Below, piece by piece: positions 43,551 to 53,285 of a stretch of 64,000 nt of DNA. The translations under genes and the position numbers were made by a program. Numbering within the stretch: position 1 is the stretch's first letter; each line of letters begins with the position of its first letter. The DNA is taken from assembly GCF_013141695.1 (NCBI RefSeq), contig NZ_WHNY01000092.1:1-64000 (forward strand). The letters are read 5' to 3'. The stretch comes from Paenibacillus plantarum (GTDB lineage Bacteria; Bacillota; Bacilli; Paenibacillales; NBRC-103111). The notes beneath the pieces were generated by a model. The model was given only the letters and a program-made list of their open reading frames with translations. It made no database searches and was not told where the DNA came from.

Positions 43551-44633
43551 TCAGCACTGAACATTGGCTTCTCGCTCTATTTCTTCCCAATCGAATGTGT
43601 AGCCGATGCCAGGTCCTTGCGGGGCCGAAATGTAACCGTCCCTATCCACATCTGGATAACCAAAACCTATGGAATCCCCTTTTCCCCAAACAAGCACCTC
43701 GAAGAACGAATTGTTCGGAATGCCGCAGGCCAACTGCACGTTCGCTTGATCGCCGCCATGAATTTCAGCTTTCATGCCGAAGCTGTCGGCCAGATGTGCG
43801 ATACGCAGCGAACCCGTGATGCCTCCCTTCAGCAGCGTACCCGTGCGGATCATATCGCAAGCACCCTGCACAATAAAATCCGCAGCGTTATAATGGCAGC
43901 CATCGGACGTTTCTGCCGCAAGTATAGGAATCGTTAGCTCGTCACACAGCTTCTTGTAGTTCCATATGCTGAACTCGCGCATCGGTTCTTCGTACCAGTG
44001 GTAATCCGCTTCCTCCAACGCCTTGCCGAGGTAAATCGCTTCTTGCAGGTTGAAGCCAGCAGATCCGTCGTACATGAGGATGATCTCCTCACCGACGTGA
44101 TTGCGCAAATCCTGACAAAGCTTTGCATCTTTACGTGCATCGCCCCAAGCGTGAAGCTTGATCGCTCGATAACCGCGTTCGATACAAGCATCCGCGACTT
44201 GAAGGAATTGTTCCGTTGTATCATAAGTGACGGTGGAGGCATACGCCTGCACACGATCGCTGTTTCCGCCAATGAGCTGGTACAGCGGCATGCCGGCTTT
44301 TTTCGCTGTAATGTCCCAGAGCGCCATGTCGACCAGCCCCATGTACATGATCTGAAATTCCTCCAACCGATCCATTTCCCAAATTTCGTGCCAGAGCTTC
44401 TCTTTGAGCAGCGGGTCTTTGCCGATCAGCATCCCCTTCAATCTTCGCTGTACGTAATCGACCGTCATTCCGGCACGCTGCGTCACGGCAATGCCTTCGA
44501 TGCCCTCGTCGGTAATGATGCGCAGAATCCCCTGCTCTCGAACGGCCCCTGACCCCGGCAGCCCTTTACGCCAGTTAAACGAGGTTGTTACGGGCGTTTG
44601 GATACCGTAAGCTCTGACGTCAATAATTTTCAT
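43551..44633 (-). CDS. Enolase-superfamily acid-sugar dehydratase (L-fuconate/rhamnonate dehydratase-like)
   Basis: The mandelate racemase/muconate lactonising fold is shown by the metal ligands Asp189 (MYDGSAGF), Glu215 (WYEEPM) and Glu241 (AAETSDG), a KxH motif at Lys159-His161, and His292 in EIHGGDQ with Asp260 nearby. That set fits dehydratases of six-carbon aldonic acids. At 360 residues it is near the usual length. GGAG stands about 12 bases before the ATG. It would convert the aldonate made by the lactonase into a 2-keto-3-deoxy acid. The exact substrate is inferred from the neighbours. Confidence 0.85.
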   Translation of the reverse strand: MKIIDVRAYGIQTPVTTSFNWRKGLPGSGAVREQGILRIITDEGIEGIAVTQRAGMTVDYVQRRLKGMLIGKDPLLKEKLWHEIWEMDRLEEFQIMYMGLVDMALWDITAKKAGMPLYQLIGGNSDRVQAYASTVTYDTTEQFLQVADACIERGYRAIKLHAWGDARKDAKLCQDLRNHVGEEIILMYDGSAGFNLQEAIYLGKALEEADYHWYEEPMREFSIWNYKKLCDELTIPILAAETSDGCHYNAADFIVQGACDMIRTGTLLKGGITGSLRIAHLADSFGMKAEIHGGDQANVQLACGIPNNSFFEVLVWGKGDSIGFGYPDVDRDGYISAPQGPGIGYTFDWEEIEREANVQC

Positions 44634-44666
44634 TTGTATGATTCACTCCTTGTGATGTTCAAGTAA

Positions 44667-45329
44667 TTAGTAACTGAGCAGTTCTTCCAGGCTCCGCCAT
44701 AACTTTTCTCCTTCTTCCTCCGTGTCGGTCCACGGGTCAAAATGCGGGTGCATAACGCCATGCCAATCCTCGGGGGAATTATTCGTTTGCAGCAAACCTG
44801 TAGGAGCCTCGCTGACAATCGCGGGAAGCTCATGATATGAGAAAAGTAAATTTTCGTAAGCGCCAATGATATAACGATCATTAAAGCTTCCCGGCTCCTC
44901 TTCCTGCTTCTGAAAGTGGTAAAAAACATAGCTGCTGTACCTCTCAGGCTTCAACCTGGCCAGCTTGCCAATCCTTTGCTGCGGAGAGTGAACACCTCGC
45001 CATCCCGCTGTATCATCAGGCCGATTGTCGTGGAAAACGTCCATCAGCGGCACTAGATTGCGTGCTCTGGCATAACCCGACCAGTCCGGCCACGTTTCCA
45101 ACCACGCTGTGTATGCCTCGGGCCATTGAAATTCCCAGTCTTCGGATGGCGCTTCCGTATATAGAAAAAGCTGATGCTGCCAACTAAACAGGGAAAATGT
45201 GATGAAGTTCCGTTTCCGCATCCGTACCACAAACGCCGGGGCGTCGGATTGCAAGAACTTCCGAAATGATTCGAGCGTCCCCTGTTTCAATTGCGACATA
45301 TATAAAGAACGTTTCAACGATATGTTCAT
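44667..45329 (-). CDS. Possible duplicated L-rhamnose-mutarotase-like protein
   Basis: 220 residues in two similar halves. The first has RNFITFSLFSWQHQLFLYTE and later LVPLMDVFHDN; the second has YSSYVFYHFQ, YENLLFSYHEL and WHGVMHPHFDPW. Each half resembles the small L-rhamnose mutarotase fold (ferredoxin-like, with conserved Tyr/His/Trp). The start overlaps the lactonase stop (ATGA), and GGAGG precedes it, so translation is coupled. It may interconvert anomers of the 6-deoxy sugar. This family assignment is tentative. Confidence 0.45.
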   Translation of the reverse strand: MNISLKRSLYMSQLKQGTLESFRKFLQSDAPAFVVRMRKRNFITFSLFSWQHQLFLYTEAPSEDWEFQWPEAYTAWLETWPDWSGYARARNLVPLMDVFHDNRPDDTAGWRGVHSPQQRIGKLARLKPERYSSYVFYHFQKQEEEPGSFNDRYIIGAYENLLFSYHELPAIVSEAPTGLLQTNNSPEDWHGVMHPHFDPWTDTEEEGEKLWRSLEELLSY

Positions 45330-46222
45330 TTGAAATCACCTCCAAGACCAGGCAAACCGACAGCCTGAAGCTGGTAAAAGGACACAGCGTTATCACCGCA
45401 AATTCTCGCCAAAGCGGATTCGTCCAGAAGTCCACGAAGCACCTCGTGAAACAACCGCATGACTTCGTCGTATCCGCCGGCTTGCAAGCAAACCGGCCAA
45501 TCGCTGCCGAACAGGAGACGCTGCGGCCCGAACGCCGCCACGAGTTGTTCAACGTATGGACGCCACAAGCGGACATCGTATCCGCGCGATTGCGTGATCA
45601 TGCCGGACAGCTTGCAGACGACGCCAGCATACTCGGCCAGCTCTCGCATCAGGCTGTTCCACGCCTCGCAATCCTTCGGCGATTGATCCAGCACAGGGGG
45701 AACTCCCAAGTGGTTCACCGCCGCTTTTAGGTGCGGCACCTCGCGAAGCAGCTTGATGACGGACGGCATCTCACCCAGACGCAGGAGCAGGTCGACAGGG
45801 AAGCCGTCGTCGGCCATGTGCCGCAAATTGCGGCTCAGTTGGCTGAGCGGCTCCCCGTCCTGTATGGCTGCGAAAGTGCTGCCGTTCACGCGGATGCCGA
45901 CAAATCGCGGGTTGCGTCGCAATCGTTCATACTGTTTGACGAAATCGCCTGAAGCGACGTCCAACCAGCCGACGACACCGGCGATCCATCCGAAATGATC
46001 CCCCAGCGTCAGCAAGTATTCGGTCTCCGCAACTGTTGCGGCCGCCTGTACGGCAACAACGGCAGTTACGCCCTTTCGAGCAAGCTCCGGCTGCACATGC
46101 TGCGGTAAATAATCACGGTACAGGACAGGGTTCTCTGGCTTCAACCAGCCATAATCTCCTCTGTCCGGGCGCCATAAATGAACGTGCGTATCGATTATCA
46201 ATGGTGCTCCAGCACCCGTCAC
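45326..46222 (-). CDS. COG3618 amidohydrolase, L-fuconolactonase-like
   Basis: The N terminus carries IIDTHVHLWRPD, the first metal-binding motif of COG3618 amidohydrolases, which hydrolyse sugar lactones such as L-fucono-1,5-lactone. Further motifs are GVVGWLD, AAVNHLGVPPV (His on strand 5) and LLFGSDWPVC with the catalytic Asp near the end. The length of about 299 is typical. The GTG start overlaps the TGA stop of the GH88 gene by 4 bases; a TTG one codon earlier is an alternative. It should act between the dehydrogenase and dehydratase. Confidence 0.85.
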   Translation of the reverse strand: MTGAGAPLIIDTHVHLWRPDRGDYGWLKPENPVLYRDYLPQHVQPELARKGVTAVVAVQAAATVAETEYLLTLGDHFGWIAGVVGWLDVASGDFVKQYERLRRNPRFVGIRVNGSTFAAIQDGEPLSQLSRNLRHMADDGFPVDLLLRLGEMPSVIKLLREVPHLKAAVNHLGVPPVLDQSPKDCEAWNSLMRELAEYAGVVCKLSGMITQSRGYDVRLWRPYVEQLVAAFGPQRLLFGSDWPVCLQAGGYDEVMRLFHEVLRGLLDESALARICGDNAVSFYQLQAVGLPGLGGDFK

Positions 46223-47340
46223 CAAAACAATTCCGTCCGTTCGCGCAGCTTCAGTAGCGCTTCGGTGAAAAAATAATCGCCGTAAATGATCGGCACGTTC
46301 ACATAAGTCTGACGCGGTCGATTGGCCGTACCCATGACGATTAACGCCTCCTCGTCATCACAGTCCCATGCGCCATACCTCTCGTACAGCGTTTGAACAA
46401 TCTTAGCACCGGCCGACGCATACAGCTCTGCCTCGGCTGCGGGCACAAGCCGGCTCAGCTCCAGAAGTCCGCTTGCCGCACAGGCCGAAGCCGTTGAATC
46501 TTTGGCCATATTTTCCTCGAGAGGAGCACGGAAATCCCAGTTCGGAACACAGTCTTCGGCAAGATTAGCAAGAAAATAATGTGCTATCTTCTTAGCCGCC
46601 TGCAAATACTGCAGGTCACCCGTATACTTGTAGCTGAGTGTGAAGCCGTAAATTGCCCAAGCTGTACCTCGGGACCAGCCGGAATCCGCGGCATATCCCT
46701 GCCCTCCTCTTGCCTCGAGCCGCTCACCCGTTTCTGGATCGAAGCAGACGATATGATAGACGGAGCCGTCCTCGCGGACAAACTCCTTGAGTGCCATATT
46801 CGCGTGCTCCACCGCTACGTGGCGAAACCGTGGATCCTGCGTCGTCTCGCTCGCCCAATAAAGCAGCGGCAGGTTCATCATGCAGTCGATAATCGCCCAA
46901 CCCTGCTGGTCACCCCCGTTCCAAGCACGCAGAAAGTGCCCCCGAGCATTGTAGCGTCCCATCAAATGGCTGGCTGCTGTCAAGGCACGCCGTTTCGACA
47001 AAGTATTTCCGGTGAGTTTGTAGTTGGCGACCGCCGATAAACTCCACATGAAACCGACGTCGTGATGCAACGGCTCGTAAGCCTGCAGCGGTTCATCGAG
47101 CTTCGCCTCACAGAATTCGGCCAAAGCTTGTAAACGCGCTTCCCCGGTTTCTCGGTACAGAAGCCACAGCAGTCCCGGCCAAAAACCGTTCGTCCACCAG
47201 TCGCATGGTTCCGCATTGTATCTGCCATTGATCGATACATATGGAAAGCTGTCGCCTATGCGTACGCTCGTACGTCCGACCTTGGCGACCACCCGCTGCC
47301 AAGCCTCTTCCATCCATGCTTTCGACGTTTGTTCCGTCAT
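46219..47340 (-). CDS. Unsaturated glucuronyl hydrolase, GH88
   Basis: It removes the 4,5-unsaturated uronic acid that polysaccharide lyases leave at the non-reducing end of oligosaccharides. The (alpha/alpha)6 barrel shows WWTNGFWPGLLWLLY, Asp94 in HHDVGFMWS and Asp152 in WAIIDCMMNLPLLYW, matching the two essential Asp residues of characterised GH88 enzymes, plus DSGWSRGTAWAIYGF. 373 residues, no signal peptide. Start and preceding stop overlap (ATGA) with AAGGGGG upstream. Confidence 0.93.
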   Translation of the reverse strand: MTEQTSKAWMEEAWQRVVAKVGRTSVRIGDSFPYVSINGRYNAEPCDWWTNGFWPGLLWLLYRETGEARLQALAEFCEAKLDEPLQAYEPLHHDVGFMWSLSAVANYKLTGNTLSKRRALTAASHLMGRYNARGHFLRAWNGGDQQGWAIIDCMMNLPLLYWASETTQDPRFRHVAVEHANMALKEFVREDGSVYHIVCFDPETGERLEARGGQGYAADSGWSRGTAWAIYGFTLSYKYTGDLQYLQAAKKIAHYFLANLAEDCVPNWDFRAPLEENMAKDSTASACAASGLLELSRLVPAAEAELYASAGAKIVQTLYERYGAWDCDDEEALIVMGTANRPRQTYVNVPIIYGDYFFTEALLKLRERTELFW

Positions 47341-49448
47341 AGACGCTCCCCCTTCCTGCGATATTCATCCCTGTACAAACCAATTCGCTCGAACGGTATG
47401 GCCTCAAATCCGGGTACCTCGCTGAAAACTGGTGAATCGTCCTGTAAAGAAAAGTTGCCGCTGTTTTCATCGGCAAAAAGCAAATCCGTATCCGTTACCC
47501 AATTGTGTTCAATCGTACCGAACTCCCTAGCTGTCGGGACGATCGCCATCGTATCTTCATGAAGCGATTGTTGACCATAAGAGGTCGTTCCGGTTCGACA
47601 AAGCACATTTCGAGAAATGTTGTTATATTTCGGAGAACCCGGGGCGTCCTGCCAGATTGTAAGCAAACTCGGATACTTGGTGCGCCACGACTCTTCGTTA
47701 TAAGGCATCGCCTGCAGCCGCCGCTGCATAACCTGCCCTTCCTCCACATGATAGGCAGCCCAACAGTCGGGCATGGCCCTATCATCCAACTGCAGCGATC
47801 TTTGGCAGCTGAGGATCAGGTTGTTCACCATAGCATTGTTCCGACCGCCGCCGATCATCACAGCCAAATCAATATCATGCAAAATATTTCCGTAGATCGT
47901 CGTACCTGAAGCCATGTCGTCAAGATAAATGCCAATATGCAGTTCCGACGCGTCGTTATAAATCTTATGGATGTAATTGTAGCGGATCACATTGCCTTGT
48001 TCCGTCCAATCGCGGCCCATGTAGATGGCACCAGCATCACCCGTTTCCATTAAGACGTTATAAATCTCGTTATACTCCACTACATGCTCGTTTCCGTAAA
48101 TCAGTATGCCGACATGAGGCGCATCGTGGATGTAATTATTAGCCGCGATATTGCCGACTCCATTCAGCTGTACAGCCGCGCTGTAGGTCAGTTTCAACCG
48201 GCTATAGTTGGAAATGTCGTTGTTCCGGGCGTAGTTGCCGCCAGGCGTCAACGTTTGTCGGTCACCTCCGCCCAGGCTGATTCCGCCGATTCCGGTATCA
48301 CATATGTTGCAGCTGACGATGCCATGATGCGTCCCTGCATTCGTCCCCGTTGTTGTGTTTTCGCCTACAATAACGGCAAAGCCGGCCAATCGCCGCATTG
48401 TGCACCCAGCAATCACATTATGCGAGCCACCCACGATGTGAATTCCGCTGCCACGACTAACCTCGAACGTTAGCTTACTGAAGCTGACATGGGATGCGCC
48501 ATCCAGATGTACCATCGGATCTTTCAATAAGGAAAGCTGAACGCTGCCCTCCGTAATAGGAGATGGCGGATACAAATAGAGAATGCCTGTATCACGATCC
48601 AAATACCATTCACCCGGTGAGTCGAGCTCTTCCAACACGTTGTAGTAAAAATACCGCTGACCGGAGCGAATCGAATAAAAGCTTGCCGTTTCCGTCAGAA
48701 TTCGCTTATTGGCGATGTCGATCGACTGGATGCGTAAATTACCGTCGGCCCAATCCCAGTACCAATAGCCATACATCCATACATCACCAGTGTTGAGCCA
48801 AGTTCCCGGCCGCGGATCAGCATACTCGAACTTTGCGCCTTTGACGTTTTCCTCCGCCATCTTAGCTTCATCCAACTCAAATTCGCGCGGGTTGCCGCCC
48901 GGGTCGACGACCCCGGCAATTTTGACGTAATTGTCATTCGGGTAACGCGCAAGCATCATCGTTTTCCCTGCAAAAAAAAGCTCCGGCGTTGCCTCCGTGA
49001 CGTCTTTCGATATACGGAAGCCGCCTGGCACGATTTTCCCGTAATCGGTAATTCCTAACGCTTTCAAATCAATTTGCAAAACATGGTCGCGTGCCCGCTC
49101 CTTGAGACGGTTGTTAATCGCCGATTCTGTCACCGGGCCGAACCTGTTTGCCGGGAGGTCTACTCCACCGACGAAACGTACCTCCTCACCGGGAAACGAC
49201 GTATACACAATCGGCCGATCCACTGTGCCCGAATCCTGTGCCTCCAGACGGAACGTCTCGGTGAGCCGGTAAGCGCCTTCGCGCATATAGACGATAACCC
49301 CGTCAGCCGGCAATCCCGACTCGTTGATCATCTGACGGATCGCATTTCTCGCCCCTTCCAGCGTGGAAAGCGGTTCTTCCTGTGTTCCCGGATTACGGTC
49401 ACTCCCATCAAGTGCGACGTAAAACGTTCGGTTGCTGTCTTTATGCAT
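47337..49448 (-). CDS. GH141-like beta-helix glycosidase, candidate alpha-L-fucosidase
   Basis: 703 residues beginning TFYVALDGSDRNPGTQEEPL then STLEGARNAIRQ, the form typical of GH141 and related right-handed beta-helix glycosidases. Asn-rich rungs run from about 320 to 560. Two Asp positions spaced 39-40 residues apart, Asp471 in GDAGAIYMGR and Asp510/511 in IYLDDMASG, fit the spacing I recall for the catalytic pair proposed in GH141, a family including alpha-L-fucosidase and xylanase. No signal peptide, so it acts on imported oligosaccharides. AGGAG lies 9 bases before the ATG. Confidence 0.7.
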   Translation of the reverse strand: MHKDSNRTFYVALDGSDRNPGTQEEPLSTLEGARNAIRQMINESGLPADGVIVYMREGAYRLTETFRLEAQDSGTVDRPIVYTSFPGEEVRFVGGVDLPANRFGPVTESAINNRLKERARDHVLQIDLKALGITDYGKIVPGGFRISKDVTEATPELFFAGKTMMLARYPNDNYVKIAGVVDPGGNPREFELDEAKMAEENVKGAKFEYADPRPGTWLNTGDVWMYGYWYWDWADGNLRIQSIDIANKRILTETASFYSIRSGQRYFYYNVLEELDSPGEWYLDRDTGILYLYPPSPITEGSVQLSLLKDPMVHLDGASHVSFSKLTFEVSRGSGIHIVGGSHNVIAGCTMRRLAGFAVIVGENTTTGTNAGTHHGIVSCNICDTGIGGISLGGGDRQTLTPGGNYARNNDISNYSRLKLTYSAAVQLNGVGNIAANNYIHDAPHVGILIYGNEHVVEYNEIYNVLMETGDAGAIYMGRDWTEQGNVIRYNYIHKIYNDASELHIGIYLDDMASGTTIYGNILHDIDLAVMIGGGRNNAMVNNLILSCQRSLQLDDRAMPDCWAAYHVEEGQVMQRRLQAMPYNEESWRTKYPSLLTIWQDAPGSPKYNNISRNVLCRTGTTSYGQQSLHEDTMAIVPTAREFGTIEHNWVTDTDLLFADENSGNFSLQDDSPVFSEVPGFEAIPFERIGLYRDEYRRKGERL

Positions 49449-49482
49449 AGCTCACATCTCCTGTCCTCAGCTCTTGACCAGA

Positions 49483-50367
49483 TCACCCTTTCAAGGAACC
49501 GACCATGATACCCTTGACGAAATATTTTTGTAGAAAAGGATAGACGATAACGATCGGCACCGTGGCAATCATCAATACGGCAGCCTTAATGGTCTCTGGC
49601 GTAGGCCGGGAATCCCCAGTCGTCTGCAGCATGATGGTTTGCATCGCCTGTTCCTGGTTTTCGATGATCAATTTGCGCAGATACAGCTGCAGCACCATTT
49701 TATAATGGTCGCTTATATAGAGTAGGGCATCGAACCACGCGTTCCAGTGAGCAACTGCTGTCCACAGCGCCACCGTTGCGAGTATCGGCTTCGACAATGG
49801 CATAATAATCGTAAGCAGAATGCGAACATCGTTCGCACCATCCATTCGCGCTGATTCCTCTAATTCCGCCGGAATGCTCATGAAAAAATTGCGCATAATG
49901 AACATCGTAAACGTGCTGAATAACGTAGGAATGATCAGGACCCATCTGGAATCCATCAATCCGAGTGCTTTGATCAGCAAATAAGAAGGAATGAGTCCGC
50001 CGCTGAAAAACATCGTGAACACGATGAACGTCGTATAGAAAGCCCGGTGCGGAAGGTATTTTTTCGATAAAGGATAAGCCCCAAGAGCCATCGCAAAGAT
50101 GGATAAAGCCGTTCCAACCACCGTTCGGAATACGGAATTGCCCATGGCAATAAAGATGTCTCCCGAAGCAAAAGTACGTTTGTAGGCATCAAGCGACCAT
50201 CCGCGCGGGTACAAATGAATACCTGGGCGCAGCGATTCCTCATACGAACTAAGCGAAAGTGCCAATACGTGAATAAACGGATACATCATAGCCGCGCACA
50301 TCAGGGAGATGAACGCGACGAGAACGAGCTGAAACAGCCTCTCGCCTACAGTCATTTTGCTTAACAT
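49483..50367 (-). CDS. ABC transporter permease, LplC/YtcP type
   Basis: Six predicted helices, the EAA loop ELEESARMDGANDVRILLTI and the C terminus KYFVKGIMVGSLKG identify the second permease of a sugar importer. GGGAGG precedes the ATG; a GTG one codon upstream is an alternative start. It lies 30 bases after its partner permease and is followed by the GH141-like gene, which links uptake to hydrolysis. Base composition is more GC-rich than in the first transporter operon. Confidence 0.92.
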   Translation of the reverse strand: MLSKMTVGERLFQLVLVAFISLMCAAMMYPFIHVLALSLSSYEESLRPGIHLYPRGWSLDAYKRTFASGDIFIAMGNSVFRTVVGTALSIFAMALGAYPLSKKYLPHRAFYTTFIVFTMFFSGGLIPSYLLIKALGLMDSRWVLIIPTLFSTFTMFIMRNFFMSIPAELEESARMDGANDVRILLTIIMPLSKPILATVALWTAVAHWNAWFDALLYISDHYKMVLQLYLRKLIIENQEQAMQTIMLQTTGDSRPTPETIKAAVLMIATVPIVIVYPFLQKYFVKGIMVGSLKG

Positions 50368-50397
50368 CACATAACCTCCCTCCCTACCGGGGAATCG

Positions 50398-51369
50398 CTA
50401 GATTAACCCTTCCTGACCGGATTTCTTTATGACATAGTTCGTTATTAAAATCAGTATGAAAGCGATAACATTTTTAAATAAACCTACCGTAGTAGCAAAG
50501 CTGTATTGCATAGAAGTCAAACCTGCCCGATAGACAAACGTGTCAATAATATCCGAAACCTCGGTAACCGCAGGATTGTACAAATTGAAAATTTGATCGA
50601 AGCCGCCATCCAGCAAATGACCGATCCTCAAAATAAACAGAAGCGAAATGACAGGCAGCAGCGACGGCAGCGTAATGTACCAAATTTGCTTCCAGCGGCT
50701 TGCTCCATCCATCACGGCAGCTTCATACAAATGCGGATCCACGGAAGCGAGCGCGGCCAAGTATATAATCGTTCCCCACCCTACCTCCTTCCAAATGCCG
50801 GAAGTAATCAGCGTGAAACGGAACCATTCTTTGTCGCCGAGAAAATAGATGGGGTCGAAGCCGATCCACTGAATAATCACATTGACCGCTCCCGTAGAAG
50901 GAGAAAGAATAACATTCAACAAGCCGGCCATGACGACCCATGAAAAAAAATGCGGAAGATACGAAATCGTTTGCGCAACCCGCTTGAATACTTGGAGCCT
51001 CAGTTCGTTAAATAACAACGCCAAAATGATCGGAGCCGGAAAACCGAAGACAATGTGATAAAAACTAATAATGAGCGTATTTTTAACCGCCGGGACAAAT
51101 CCGCTGTACGGATCCCATAGCAGTTCAAAATTTTTAAATCCGACCCATGGACTATCGAAAATGCCGAGTACCGGCTTAAAGTCTTTGAATGCGAGGACGA
51201 TGCCATACATCGGGACGTAGCAGAAAATGACGTACCAAATGAGAACCGGAAGCAGCATGAGGAACAAATACGAACATTTCTTGTATTGATTCCAAACCGG
51301 ATACCGGTTTCTGGAAGCTTTACCCTTGGTTAAAGGTGTGTCCGGATTTATTGCAGTAGTAGACACCAA
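50398..51369 (-). CDS. ABC transporter permease, LplB type
   Basis: The loop YVPMYGIVLAFKDFKPVLGI and the EAA motif HLYEAAVMDGASRWKQIWYI mark an LplB-type permease with about six helices. The frame is open to 51447, but the likely start is TTG at 51369 (or GTG at 51366), about 10 bases after AAAGGA; the upstream ATG has no site. It follows the lipoprotein gene by about 90 bases. Confidence 0.88.
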   Translation of the reverse strand: MVSTTAINPDTPLTKGKASRNRYPVWNQYKKCSYLFLMLLPVLIWYVIFCYVPMYGIVLAFKDFKPVLGIFDSPWVGFKNFELLWDPYSGFVPAVKNTLIISFYHIVFGFPAPIILALLFNELRLQVFKRVAQTISYLPHFFSWVVMAGLLNVILSPSTGAVNVIIQWIGFDPIYFLGDKEWFRFTLITSGIWKEVGWGTIIYLAALASVDPHLYEAAVMDGASRWKQIWYITLPSLLPVISLLFILRIGHLLDGGFDQIFNLYNPAVTEVSDIIDTFVYRAGLTSMQYSFATTVGLFKNVIAFILILITNYVIKKSGQEGLI

Positions 51370-51461
51370 CGTGGTCACATCCTTTACATCATAATAATAA
51401 GAGAAAGCTGCCGAAGGATGGCCTATATAACGCTTCGGCAACCGCATGACCTAATTTGTCA

Positions 51462-53045
51462 CTACTTCTTCATAGCCTTGTAGGCAATATTAGCGGCTTC
51501 AGTCGTATCGTCGCCGCCTTCTTTTTTCCATTGCATGACGAAATCGTCGAAGCCTTTATCCAAATCAACCTGTCCGAGGATGAATTTGAGGAAAAATTCA
51601 CTCTGCATTTTACCAAGGTTCGGATGCTCCGTCTTTGTCTTCGTATCAGGTGGATATTGATTAACTGTAATTTTGTGCCCCTTCGTCCATTTCTCCCGCA
51701 TCTCCAATTCTGCTTGGCTGTACGAATACTTATCCATCAATGGAGATTTGGTTTTGAAGAACGAATAGAAAAAACCGCCGCCTATGGATGCGCCAAGTTT
51801 GGCAGCATCGTTGTAATCGGGATTGATCATCGCAGGGACGCCATTTTTCATATCCCAATCCACGCCTTTTTCACCGTAGGAAGCATACAAATAAACTTCG
51901 TCATCCGTACTGAGCGCTTCCAATATTTGCAGGATCTTGATTCGTTTCTTCTCGTCCTTCTCCACCTGAATCCCCATGGAGAAAGGCTGCTGCTTGACCC
52001 CCTGTGCCAAACCAACTCCCGGTCCATTAGGGCCGGATAGAATCGGTCCGACAACTACGTCGGAATCCGGATTTTTGATTTTAAAATCCCCGCTGTAGGC
52101 TCCGATACCCGGTAAGTAGTGATACCATAAGCCTCCGTCGAGATAGCCGTAACGACCGTTAACCCAGTTTTGTCTCCGTTTAGGTTCGTCTTCCGTCACA
52201 AATTCCGGATCGATTACCCCGTCCTTATACCACTTGCTGAGCAGCTTAAAGGCTTGCCTCGACTCTTCCGTGATCATGCCGAACTGCAAATTTCCGTTCT
52301 TGTCTGGATTCCATTGATAGGGATTGACTCCGAATGCACCGAAGACGGAATTAAAGAAATAGAAGCCGTTCTGGTCCTTCCCTCTCGCACTCAATCCATA
52401 CGTATCTTTCTTCCCGTTGCCGTCTGGATCATTATTTCGGAACTTATACATAACATCCTCAAATTCCTTAATCGTTTTTGGCGGTTCATTGTAGCCAATA
52501 GCTTTCAGCCATTTGCCGTTATAGGCCGGCAGGAATGGCGTAGCACCGGGAGGAAAGGTTTGCGGAATACCATAATTCTTACCTTCGACATTGCCGACCG
52601 TCCAAATCGTGGGTTCAAGCTCCAATACGGATTTCGTATACTTCGGCATGTATTTCTGGATCTCTTCGATCTTAATTTCGGCCAGCACACCCTGCTTTTG
52701 CAAGGTTTGTACGGTTAAGCCTCCTTCATAAATAAAGAAATCAGGAATCTCCCCCGCAGCTATCTTCACATTAAATTGACTGGCCCAATTGGAACGATCA
52801 AACTTCATATTCTTGAATTTCACGTTAAACTTTTTCTCCAAATATTGCTGTACTTTTGAATTGTTGTCATTCGGGGGATACAGGCCCGCCCATGAGATTT
52901 CCATCGGACTTTCCTTCGTAACGGGCGTAGATGCTGTAGGCTCTCCCTTCGGAGTGGTTTCCGCCGGGCTCGATGTGCAGCCGGCAAAGACGCTGGCAGT
53001 CAAAATAAGTGATAATCCCGCAGACCATTTTCTTAATCTAGTCAT
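51462..53045 (-). CDS. Sugar ABC transporter substrate-binding lipoprotein
   Basis: The signal peptide MTRLRKWSAGLSLILTAS ends in the lipobox VFAGC with Cys23. The mature protein has the LplA-like motifs PKTIKEFEDVMYKFRNNDPD, DPDGNGKKDTYGL, TEESRQAFKLLSKWYKDGVI and EMREKWTKGHKI. About 527 residues, normal for this large class. AAGGGG precedes the ATG by 9 bases; a TTG three codons earlier is too close to it. It is the first gene of the operon running to 35269, and its ligand is likely the fucosylated, uronic-acid-containing oligosaccharide suggested by the enzymes downstream. Confidence 0.92.
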   Translation of the reverse strand: MTRLRKWSAGLSLILTASVFAGCTSSPAETTPKGEPTASTPVTKESPMEISWAGLYPPNDNNSKVQQYLEKKFNVKFKNMKFDRSNWASQFNVKIAAGEIPDFFIYEGGLTVQTLQKQGVLAEIKIEEIQKYMPKYTKSVLELEPTIWTVGNVEGKNYGIPQTFPPGATPFLPAYNGKWLKAIGYNEPPKTIKEFEDVMYKFRNNDPDGNGKKDTYGLSARGKDQNGFYFFNSVFGAFGVNPYQWNPDKNGNLQFGMITEESRQAFKLLSKWYKDGVIDPEFVTEDEPKRRQNWVNGRYGYLDGGLWYHYLPGIGAYSGDFKIKNPDSDVVVGPILSGPNGPGVGLAQGVKQQPFSMGIQVEKDEKKRIKILQILEALSTDDEVYLYASYGEKGVDWDMKNGVPAMINPDYNDAAKLGASIGGGFFYSFFKTKSPLMDKYSYSQAELEMREKWTKGHKITVNQYPPDTKTKTEHPNLGKMQSEFFLKFILGQVDLDKGFDDFVMQWKKEGGDDTTEAANIAYKAMKK

Positions 53046-53146
53046 TTTGTTCAACCCCTTTTCCCATAAGTATAATCACATTCGCATCGTATCTAAAAAA
53101 AACACTTGCAACAATTGCAATATTATTGAATTGTGTTTACATTCTT

Positions 53147-53160
53147 TGAAAACGCTTTAT
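53147..53160. promoter_or_regulatory. Possible catabolite-response (cre) site
   Basis: TGAAAACGCTTTAT matches the cre consensus TGWAANCGNTNWCA at 12 of 14 places and lies about 100 bases upstream of the lipoprotein gene. A TATACT -10-like box lies closer to the gene, at about 53064-53069 on the minus strand. CcpA repression in the presence of glucose would suit a sugar operon. Sequence match only. Confidence 0.4.
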
Positions 53161-53222
53161 AATTTCTCGAATGAACGACTCACAAAGATAATGCACCCCG
53201 GTTTCAGCCTTTCTGACGAAAA

Positions 53223-53270
53223 AAACAAGTGAACTGCGGAACGAAAGTCCATTCCTCGGCACACTTGTTT
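53223..53270 (-). terminator. Terminator after the AraC-type regulator gene
   Basis: On the minus strand AAACAAGTG pairs with CACTTGTTT over a 30-base structured loop and is followed by a run of T's. It separates the regulator transcript from the transporter operon. Confidence 0.65.
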
Positions 53271-53285
53271 CTAATAATGATATCC

